A DNA stretch of 64,000 nucleotides, taken from positions 49,018,761 through 49,082,760 of the forward strand of contig OX365950.1 of NCBI GenBank assembly GCA_947247005.1, written 5' to 3'. Made by a program: the position numbers and the translations under genes. Source of the stretch: Spisula solida (Eukaryota > Mollusca > Bivalvia > Venerida > Mactridae). Below, piece after piece: positions 10,701 through 22,700 of this stretch; positions within the stretch are counted from its first letter, which is position 1, and every line of letters begins with the position of its first letter. The notes beneath the pieces are model-generated. The model saw only the letters and a list, made by a program, of their open reading frames with translations. It had not been told where the DNA came from and searched no databases.

Positions 10701-13700
10701 AAATCAGATTAATTTTAGTATGATTTTTACCGTAATTTTGAGAACAAACTTTTTTAACACCCTGTATACTATATGACCCCCCCCCCCAACTCTGTTGCAA
10801 CATTAGTTGTGTCTCAACAATGGCATTGAAATACAACTCTTGTTCTAATGTTAGAGTTTAACAAGGGTGTTTATGATTAAGAAATAATGATCGTGTACCT
10901 GTGTTTTATCGTAGAATAAAGCACAGTCAAGAGCTCGGATGCGTAGTAATTAAATCAAGAGTGCGTATAATTTATAATAATTTATAACATGGAAATGTAC
11001 ATTTAAGATTTTCTAATGTCACTTGAATAAAGCCAGAGTGCTATAAAACCTGAATGTCATGAAAATGTCAGCAAACTTGTCCCGGTTTACTGAAGCACGA
11101 GCTAGTACATCAAGTTTGTGTATTATACTTCCTGATTTTGTATACATTTCAACCTATCTAGAGATATGTCTGTTGGAAAACATTAAGTTTGGTTGTTGTA
11201 CAGAGGTCATGTTGCTATGGAGAGGTAAAATTAATAGTTAATGGTTATTTCTGGAACAAAGGTATAATGTTGCTAAAGAAAGGATGTTGCTCAAAGGATG
11301 GGGAGGTTGCACTGTACATGTATACAATGTTAACTGTCTAAAGCCTAGGTCCCACTGAGCATTTTTTGCCTTGGCGATGTACTCCCGAGCTATCTGGACA
11401 TCGGGAACAGGTCCATAGTGTTCTAGGGGAAGCTTCGGAGAAGTCATGAGACAATTTGTGATATAGGAAGGAATCGTGATGAATCAGGTGGAATCTGAAG
11501 ATGTCGGGAGAACATCCCTGATGAGGAATTCCTCAGTGGGACCTAGGCTTTAGGCAGCATATCATTGATGAAGATACCATATGTAGGGGGAAGAAGATTT
11601 CAGAATAACTACTTTACAAAACTTTTGCCTCACAAAAATGAACGATTTTGCACTATGCACTAGGGCTGAGTATCAATCAAAATGATCGATACGATATTTG
11701 TATCGATACAGAATGATTGATATCTGATATATCGTTTAATATTTTATACCTATGAAATTAAAACAGAGAAACATTTCCTATGTGTTGGATAGTACACTTA
11801 TTTATCAAAGTAACATTTTTTCAGGCAAAGAATTGGTGGGGGCGATATGTTGGGCTTATAGAATACGAGTAGGCCGGGTAATGACGGCTTGTAAAACGAT
11901 ACATTGACTTGCACTAAAGGAAACTAGATAATGATGCCCCTTACAGTGAAACATGAGCTGAAGTCGGCAATAAAAAACAACACAAAACCAAGCAAATCAT
12001 GTTTTTTTTAATTTTGTTTTGATCGATATTTGTTCGATACGTGAACGTTCGATACGATATATCGACCGAACCCTAAATACCGGTCTTCGATTCGATACGT
12101 GAACCGGTACTCAGCCCTACTATGCACTAACAACTTCTAAACTGCTCTTTGTCTAGCTGTTCTTAGATGATTACTTTGCAGTTATTTCCAAAAGGGAAGA
12201 AAATGTCTACTTTCAATTCTATAACAAGGTTATTTTGTGGTGATAATATACAAGTGTCTAATTATCTTTGAGTAATTGACAACCATGGAGTAACTATGAA
12301 TTAATGAGTAATCCATTATTGACAGACCCTGATAACAAACACAGACACGGTCAATCTTATTTCGTAATATTTAATATAATTAATAAAATCCTACAAAAAA
12401 GGTGAAAGAAATATAATATTATAAGCCTTGAGTTTTATACAGCGGATATTTAAAGACTTTAGCTGAAATCAGTATGCAGGGGTCCTTCAATTCAAGAATA
12501 ATCCAGAAATCCGGATTTGCTGCACTAGGAAGAATGGACTTTTCTGCAGAAAATAAAAGTAATTTAATGAAAAAAATCAAAGTATTAACAAAGTTATGGT
12601 CATATAAAGTTTTTAAAGCTGAATTTAACAATAGCACAATGTTTGAAACAGTGTTTTGGTGCAGGGATGTGTAGGACTTGTGTCTAATTTTCAGGATTGG
12701 GTATTATGCCTTAGTAGGACCTCCTGTGTATGTACTGGTAATGTGCCGTAACTATTTGCAACAAAAAAAACCTTATACCCAGACACAAACTTCATACACA
12801 CAATTGTATCATAATATATGCATCCAGAAAAAACAGCGCATCATTGTACTTCATTCCTGTTAATATTTGATCAGCTGAATACAATAAAAGTATTATTGTA
12901 ATTTGATCGTCCAGACAAACAACAAAATTATTATATAGTAATGATATGTCATATGATATCCATCATGAAATAACGCCATATCACTGTAATTCATTCTGGT
13001 TAATATTTTATCTATTAACAATGCCCAGATTACTGATATTTAGAATTCACCCTGACACCGGCATTATATTTTATAAATACAACACACACATTGTAATATT
13101 GTTATATTGACATAATATTGTTATAAACATCAGGGATTCTCCTCTCAGTACCAACCAAGCTGTCCATACTGATAACACAATGATATAAAACATGGAATTT
13201 GATTATACAGTATCCTCATCCGGTTATCAGTTGATTATACAGTATCCTCATCCGGTTATCAGTTGATTATACAGTATCCTCATCCGGTTATCAGTTGATT
13301 ATACAGTATCCTCATCCGGTTATCAGTTGATTATACAGTATCCTCATCCGGTTATCAGTTGATTATACAGTATCCTCATCCGGTTATCAGTTGATTATAC
13401 AGTATCCTCATCCGGTTATCAGTTGATTATACAGTATCCTCATCCGGTTATCAGTTGATTATACAGTATCCTCATCCGGTTATCAGTTGACAAACATACT
13501 GAACATAATGACAGCATCATGCTGTTCATACTCTGCTGCCATATCAACATGTGAAAACATTAATAGATAACACAGGCCTGGCATTTTTCAGTTCTGTGCC
13601 TGATTTCAGGTTTTGGAATCCTGAATTTTCGTTCTTTTTTATATTGAAAAATGGAATTTCAGGCTTAGAAATAGGGACTTTCAGGCTTGAGAATGATTGC

Positions 13701-16700
13701 TAATTACCAGGCCTGTAACAGAAGCACAGTGAGCCTGGATTAAAATACTATCCACAGTGCTTTGATTTGTACTCAGGGGTCCTACAGTTCTGAAACAATC
13801 CAGAAATCCAGATTTGCTGCATTAGAAAGAATGAACATTTCTGCATAAAATAAAAGTTATTTGATGAAAAGATTCAAAGAATTGACAAAGTTATGGTCAT
13901 TTGAAGTTCCATAATCAGAATTTTAATAATAAAACAATGTTTGAAACCTATGTTAAGGTGTTGAGATGTGTGCTAATGGCACCCGACTTGTTTTCAGGAT
14001 TGGGCATTATGCCTCAGTAGAACCCCTTTGTATTTGTAACCCTGTCACAATTACTTGTTTATACTTAGGCCAGAGTTCTTTGATTTTTCGTTACTCGGAC
14101 CCTCCTGCCCTATTTTTTGGCATTTTCAAAAAAAAAAAAAGTAGAAATCTAAAAAAAATTATAACAAATATTTTGATGGTAATGTTACTATACACCTTGT
14201 TTTATTATGTATTTTCAATATTTTACTGATGATAAGTAGGTATAGTGCTCTCATTTACCACTGTGCCATAGGTATCATTGAAAAAATATCTCACTGAAAT
14301 TTATTTTGAATTAAATGTACATGTAATTAAATTTCTGTAGATTTTTTAAAATTCTTTATCAATGATACAGATACATATACACTGTATTTGTTATAAGATA
14401 AATTTGCTGTTAGAACTAACACTGTTACTTTCAATAATGGACTGTCATTGACTACAGTCCACCATCAACTACATTTTGGGAGTTTTTATGCCCCCCTATC
14501 GATAGATGGGGGGCATATAGTGATTCACCTGTCCGTCCGTCCGTTCGTCCGTCCGTCCTGGTTAACCCAAATTGACCGTTTCTTCTAGCATTAATATGGC
14601 TTGCTACAAAGCTTTCATACTTGCATGGATGTTGTGTATGAACACTCTCCACACGCCAGTATCACCTAACCCCATTTTGACCTTCACCTTGACCTAATTT
14701 TGGACTTAGACTTATTTATGGACAAGGCTTCCACAGGGGGCATAAGCGTTTATTGAACGCAGTCTTGTTATTTTTATTTTTTTCCCTCCTCCTGTGGACT
14801 TTTTTCTCAAAAATGTCCGAGTAACATAAATTAAAAAACTCTGGCCTTATTATGATCTAATGAACATAATCATTTGAAACATTCAGCCAATGTGTTTACT
14901 CAGTAACAGTTAACTTACTAGGTAAATTTCTTTAGAAATTAGCAACAACTTCTCCATTTGTCTCCTGTTCGATTATCTGAAACATTTTATGCCTTGAGTT
15001 AATTAGTGCAGGTAATTAGTCTCAGCAATTACATTATTGACTTCAGTAATCAAACATACATTTTGTATTTTAATTATCTATTTAGGAATTGATGTTCTTG
15101 CTTCAAAAGTATTTAAATGTTCCTTAGTACAATGAAACCAACTAAAAATATGTTGCGGTAAATTAGATACAACGTACTGGTAGTTACTTAATTAGGTATA
15201 ATCTAAGTTGTGTACAATTATCTTCATCTTAAACCTAGGTCCCACTGAGCATTTTTTTGCCTTGGCGATGTACATCTGATTGAATTTAATACGCTATCAG
15301 GACATCGAGAATAGGGTCATCGTGGTCTAGGGGAAGCTTCGGGGAAGTCATGACACAATTTGTGGTATCGGAAGGAATTGTAATGAATCGGTTTGTATCC
15401 AAAGAAATCAGGAGAACATCCCCAAAGTGGAATTCTTCAGTGGGACTTAGGCTTAAATGCCTAGGGTATTGGAATGTTTAGCACCAATTAGTCTCTTAAG
15501 GAGAAAACATTCAAAAAACAATAAAACTCCAATATAGTCTGAAAAGTTTCATAGCTTAGGCTTTGAATGTGTAAAGATAATTTAAAGATATTTAAAGTAG
15601 CACTCACCTTTAAAGCTGCTTAGTACAAGGGCACAAAGAGGACACATGACTATAAAGAAAAGTACAACTCACAAGGACAGCTACAAAAACTGTGCAAGAA
15701 ATAATTAAACTGAACATCTACAAAAACATGACAATCTCATGGGTGAAAGTTTTCAGGCACATGCCGGAACTTCAGGTTTTTTTAGAGTACCAAAAAGCCT
15801 GTTTTCTTTATTTTCCCATTATAAATTGTTGATTTTTGAGGATTTTAGGTTTTTCAGAATTTTTTACTTTCACCCATGCAATCTACAAGTGCACAGAACT
15901 ATAGTGCACCCAGGATAATGTGATGTCAACAAACATAATCGGTTTGGTCAACTGCTGCAAAATTGGTTTTAGAAATAACTAAACTTATTAAAGTAAACAG
16001 ATATAGTCAGTTTTGTACTAAAAACATCACTGATAAATCGTGCACATTTGATTAATACCAATCTTTCCGCCTTTCTCATTATCATAGGCACACTATAATT
16101 CAGCTAATGTATTTTTAGCTCATCTGTCACAAAGTTTGTGACAGAGTGAGCTTGTGTGATCACTCTTCTTCGTCCGTCGTCCGTCCACAATTAGCCTGTG
16201 TAGACACTAGATGTCACAGTTTTGGCCTAATCATTATGAAACTTGGTCACAATGATCATCTTAACAAAATCTAGGTCAAATTCTATAATAGGTCATCTGG
16301 GGTCAAAAACTAGGTCACAAGGTCAAATCATAGAAAAACCTTGTGTAGTCACTACAGGTTACAATTTTGACCTAATTTTAATGAAACTTGGTCACAATGA
16401 TCATCTTAACAAAATCTAGGTCTTGTTTTATATTGGGTCATCCGGGGTCAAAACTAGGTCACATCATTTTGCTTAAACTCTAATATGGGTTTATGTGAAG
16501 TAAATTAGTCGCTTGTACATGCAATTAAAAGCCTGCATTTATTTGGTTACCGTTAAGGGACCTGCATGAACTACTACTACAGGTGAGCGACCTAGGGCCC
16601 TTTGGGCTCTCTTGTTATTCAATATACATTCTGGAGGGACTTAGGTGGGTACCAGCATCCTCAGGTAGCTCTGTCAGTACAGCACAAAATTACAAATCAG

Positions 16701-19700
16701 ATTGATTGGTTTGAACCCTGAGTGAGGCATTCCAGATTCAATGGTTTATTGTTCAGTTTTCCTCATTAGGGGGTGGCATTATAGTTTGTTATAAATTTTT
16801 ATAAATTGTTATAAATTGTTATAAATTGTCTGTTATGAATTGTTATAAATTGTTTATGAATTGTTATAAATTGTTTATGAATTGTTATGAATTCTATACT
16901 ATACTAATTTATTTTAGGTGAATTGTTGAAACAAGTTTTCTAACATATATTTAATCACTCGACACCTCATTCCTGATGTTATCCATCGCCACCATGAATG
17001 TATTTTATTGGTTTATGTGGTTTATTTGTACTGTCCTACATGCATTTGCAGGCTATAAAATATCAGTATGTTTACACATTCTGTACAAAATCACCTGATC
17101 TTCTTGTAAATAATAAATGTCACAGGTGTTAGAGTACAAAGTTTGATTTTTGTATTTAGGCCAGAGTTCTTTTATTTTTCGTTACTCGGACCCTCCTGTC
17201 CAATTTTTTGGCATTTTAAAAAAAAAATTGGAAAACTGGTCCATGTTTTGATGATAAATGGACCAGCCTTAAGCTTGTATTATTATTTCATTTTTTTGGT
17301 TAATAATAAGTTTTATAACATTAGTGTTTCACTGTAGTGTACTAGCCTTAAGATAAATTGGCTGTTTTCTTCAAAAATAACGCTGTGACAGTTGCTGAGT
17401 GTTGATTGCTTTAAATCGGACTGTCATTCAATGACTATTCTACCACCAACAGCTTGTGGAAGCTATATTTTGGGAGTTTTTATTTTTATTTTTTTCCCTC
17501 CTCCTGTAGACTTTTTTCTGAAAAATGTCCGAGTAACAAAAAATTAAAAAACTCTGGCCTTATAAATAAAAACTCAACAATACTCTAAGCTGACTTTAGA
17601 ATCTTAACGTTGGAACGTGAAATATTCTTAAATTATGATAAATATACCTCAGTATTTAGTAGACCAATTTGTCTGTGGATTTTATCTTTATCATAATTTT
17701 GTCAACAGCTATAAATTAATTAACAAAATGAGTATCATTTCATAACGAATTTAAGATCTGTTAGTATAATCATGATTCATATCAGGGCCCAGAATTACAA
17801 CCAATTATTACACTCAGCACTCCACACTCAAATATTGAAAATGTAATATAATGAGCTATTATTTGTCCTAGATGGCAAATTTAAATGAGTGTTGAAAATA
17901 ACATATAATACATTTTCTTGCCACTGTGCACTATTTACAAGGTGTCAATGTAATTATTGAATCTGAGTGCCACACTCAGCACTCAGACTGATTAATTGCA
18001 ATTATAGCTTACAAATACACCAAATTAAACCAGGAAGTAAGCCAAAAACAATATTTAGTACCAATTTAACATCATTACAACTTCTTGCTCTAAAACAATG
18101 CCGCTATGAACCTCAAAAGAGTGAATTTCAATAGTTGAGCGCTGAGTGTAAGTATTGGTTATAATTCAGGGCCCAGGTCCTGTAAATATGAATTGACAGC
18201 ATTGGCTTTAGTATAAGTAGCATCTACAGTATTACTTTGATGTATTTAGGTGTATATTTACAAAGGGGCCTCATCGTGACAAGCACTGGTGACAAGCCTG
18301 ATACTATAGCATATCTGTCATGGTGTCTGATCTAGTATTCAGATAGATATACAGTTATCTTGTAGTCCTTGGTTTAACTGTCTTATGTGATAATCTCTGT
18401 CATAAACAGTCATTGATTTAAACATAAATTTTATAGCCGTGAATCTACCTACCTAATCCAGAGGGCCCTATGGGGGCCATTAATTTTATAGCCGTGAACC
18501 TTATGGTAAGTTTACCTGTGGTCACTCCAGCTGTGTTCAGGGAGAAAAGCACACTTTATATCAATCTGATCATTTTAAGTCTTATTATCAGACATAGTGT
18601 TTATTGAATCCAGGATGACTAAACTGATTTAGATAGCATGACAGTCACTATGATTATCAAAAATTCTGATAAAAGGAAGTCAGATTGGGAAGGCAGCACT
18701 CAACTTAACCAGCTGAGCACAGAAAACATAAAAAAACATCACATACCACAATAACATGACACAATGTCATTCAAGATTTAACCTGTTGCAGATTTTTCGG
18801 AATATTAAAGGAGCATGCCCAGAAACGGGAGTGTCTTGGTTTGCATACAACACAATTGCGTTTATCACTTGTAAAACCAACTATTACTGAAAAGTAAAAG
18901 AAGAATTTGACTTAAACATTTACTCTATAACGCGCGCTTCAATATTTTGTATATCGATTTGAATAAAAGGCTGGAATAAAAGGCTGTCAGACTTTTAATG
19001 ACGACAACAATATTTCGTTATTCTTGAAAAGATTTTTTTTTTAAAACTGGCGGGATATTTCGTTGCTTTTTTACAGGGTTTTCATTATTTGAATTAGGTA
19101 TTAAAATAATACCAATTTGATTGCTATTCGAAACACATCGGTTCCAGGGCATGCCCCTTTAACTAAATATATTTTTATCGTTACAGTTAGAAGACGACGT
19201 TGTAGCAAAACCTGGGTATATTTCTATCATGAAAACATATGCAGATCAGCAGAAATCAAATGATTGGGTTTTATTAGAGTTCTCTGCCCTTGGTTTTATA
19301 GGTAAGTTATTCTTAAGAAATAAAGAATATGTACCTGTGTTTTATTGTAAAATAAAGCACAGTCATGAGTTCGGATGCGTAGTGATTAAATCCCAAGTGC
19401 ATCCAAACAAGTGACTGCTTTATCATAGGTAAAGCTCAGGTACATATTCATTATTTTGATTCTAACATAGCTAATATTTCGCATTTGACAACACATCAAG
19501 AGATAGTAACCGCTGCAATATTTTCTTCCTCGTAAGGCCGTATCTGTCGTTTATTGGGAGTTCGTGCACACCGTGTTTGTCTCTGTGTGTATAAAGCAGA
19601 AACCGCTGGTTGTGTTAGAAATTAGAATAGTAATTGATAAGTGTTATAATGTTGTGCCATGTAAAACTATAATTACAAATCAGACAAGGAAGGCAGCACT

Positions 19701-22700
19701 TAACAGAAACAGCAAATAATGAAAGGCACAAAAAAGAACAGTGCACAAATTGCAAGCTTTGCACGAAAGTGGCCCCTGGTCAAAGAATATAGTGCTAATA
19801 ATATAGTACTTCATTGTCTCTATGATGGGAAATATAGAATTGCTTCCATGTTAATAAAAAACGATTTTTGCTATGATTTGTGTTGTTCTTGATAGTGCTT
19901 CTAATTTACACTGAATTGAAAACAAACCAAGTCATGTGATCAGTTGTGACTGGTAGTTGTTATCTATACTGCTGTAAAATCATTATTTTTGTCAAGGTTA
20001 AATTTTGGTGATTTGGTGGTTGTATTTGACCACGAAATGTTATCCCCATGATACATCAACATTCCAAATACAAAACAGTGGCGTTCCCTCTTCTTGTTTT
20101 GTAATCAACGAAGTTACAACTCCAAGAAATAACATCTTAAGAAAAAAGCATGAAATTTAATACCCTCGAAAAATAAGTGATTAATAAGTAATTTTACAGT
20201 ATGACTATATATATTTTTATCTTTGCAAATTAGGTTTATAGAATGCTAAGATTCAAGTTATCTTTAATATGATTGATCAGTGAGTCATTGACGAATATTT
20301 CTATGCCAAACAAACTACTTTCACAGCCCACTTAATCACCAGGAAGTTTTGATCCTCATAATTATATTCAACATTTGGTAAGATCAGTCGATATGTATTG
20401 GGCATTACTGAAAAGTTAGGGCTTATGAATATACCTCTGTATTTTGTATCCAATAGACCTATCGGTACTAAAGTTTTATAGTTTGCGCATTTGAATATTG
20501 TTAAATAGGATAGCTGTGATTACACAGTTAAGTCAAAACAAAGTCGTGTTTGGCTTTTAACACAGTGTAACGTGAATTTTAAAATATAAGAGTCAATAGA
20601 GTGGTAACTTTTCATTAACGCTGAGTATATGAAAACATTGGCGAGATCAGACTAGGATAAGTCAATACACTTAGAGAGTGCAAAAAAGCCTGTTTTTCTT
20701 TATATTCCCTATATCAAATGTCAATTTTTTTAGGATTTCAGGTTTTTTCAGAATTTCACCTATGGCATATATTACAATGATAGGTAGTCTTGCCTGTATT
20801 GGTATTGTACTACACTGGGCACTTTAAAAAACCAATGAGTCTATTCGGTAGTGCACCTGGATTCCTTGTATCACACAACTGTCTCTCCCCTCAAAGTTGT
20901 TTGCCATTGGCCAATCACTTGGAAGAAGCCGAAGGACAACACACTTATCTCGGTCAAATGCAAATAAACGAAACAACTGATTTTCAATAAAACCATGACT
21001 GTATAGTTCACCAGAGACAACTCTAGACTTATCAATAAATAAACATGCATAATATAAACACTGCACAGTCGACTGACCACTTGTTACCACAGTTTAGACT
21101 GAAAGAGTATATCATTAAAAGTGAATATGCACACGATTGAACAAAAATGAAAATCGAAAATGCATTTAATCTTTTATTTGTAAACAAAGGCTAGTGTTAT
21201 CATTGGTGAACTATATTTGAAGTATCAGGAGATATGTTGTTGATTATTGATTCAAGCTTATCAGTATATTCGTTATTTTTTAATTTCAGGAAAGTTGTTC
21301 AAATCCTCGCAGATACCGGTGATTGTTGAATTTTTTCTCATGTTCCATAAAGATAAACCAATAGATTGGTTGCTGGACCATTATCTCAATGTGAAAGTTT
21401 GTAGTCCTGAAAAAGATAAGGCAAGTACGGGGGTACCAAAGAAAGATTTCTTTATTTGGTTTGCACTGATTGCACTTTTAAAGCTTACTCTCTATTACTT
21501 GTTTACCAATTTTTTTCTAGTCAGGTCTGCATAAAAAATTGGGGTGGGGCAAGGTAGATAATCTAAAAGTTTATATATTCTCGATTTAAATTCTTATTGG
21601 TCAATGGTTGTGAACTTTATTTACTGGCTAAGTAAGGATAACATTTCCCTCAGTCTTTGGAACCGTCGCTACTTTTGATGTCAATGCTTCTAATCTTTAT
21701 TTAAATATAACTCTATCATCTGACCCTACAGTATAATCTGATAAATACTGATAGGCTTAACTCTTCATTGGTGAACTATCATACCATGATATGATACAAT
21801 TATTTAAGGCAAAGGGAAGTAATTCAATATAGATTTAAGGCAAAGGGAAGTAATTCAATATAGATTCAAGGCAAAGGGAAGTAATTCAATATAGATTCAA
21901 GACAAAGGGAGGTAAATCAATTTAGATTCAATGGAAGTACTTCAATATTGCTTCAAGACAAAGGGAGGTAAATCAATATAGATTCAATGGAAGTACTTCA
22001 ATATTGATTCAAGACAAAGGGAAGTAAATCAATATAGATTCAATGTAAAGGGAAGTAATTCAATAAAGTTTCAAGTATTTGAAAGTTCTTCTGACAATAT
22101 TTCTGTTGGAGACTACCTTCTAAATATCCTGACGCTGGGCACTAACCAGTCTTGGAATTATCAAAACAAGGGATAAAATTACTAATAAGGGAGCTTTTCC
22201 AGTACTGGATAAGAACTTTTGGTATGTCCAATTCCTGATGCAGCTACTGTAACAATCGAACAATTAGAAAAGGAGAAAACCAAATGTACAATCTAGCCAA
22301 TTGGTTGCGCACAATCTCATAAAAAGCAGACCCTTATTACGCTTCACTACTTTACGCTGATATAGGATCTGACGACACTCCGTATGGGGTCATGTCGATT
22401 TGAACTTTGTCTTCCAATCAAATCACTGCTTTTACAAGTTTGAAAGTGCAGTGAAATACTGCTGAGGCTACGTGATGTCATTGTGCGCCAGTGAGGTCAT
22501 TTGAACATCACTTCATACGGAGTGTAGTCGGATCTATAACAGCGTAAAGGAATGGAACAAATGTTAGGATTTGATTCAAATGAGATTGGAAGTGCTATAA
22601 CATAATGTTTTAATTACAGAAACACTGCCAACGTATGATACAAGAAGTACGCAAAAGATTCAAACCTTCATTATTTCAACATGTGGGTACACATTCTTCA

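Larger units (their letters stand above)
21421..22619 (+). other. GC-AG intron of MGAT4
   Basis: The exon ends GAAAAAGATAAG and the intron begins GCAAGT, a perfect match to the GC-AG donor consensus AG|GCAAGT; the acceptor is TTACAG. Only this junction joins EKDK to KHCQR in frame. The nearby GTACGG four bases later would break the frame. Confidence 0.88.

Noticed and set aside
13200..13488. CRISPR-like array
   Set aside because: Units are contiguous with no unique spacers; a simple tandem repeat in an animal intron.
20790..21090. Open frames of 66-88 codons in MGAT4 intron 3
   Set aside because: They coincide with a SINE-tail fragment and an interspersed repeat shared with other loci.
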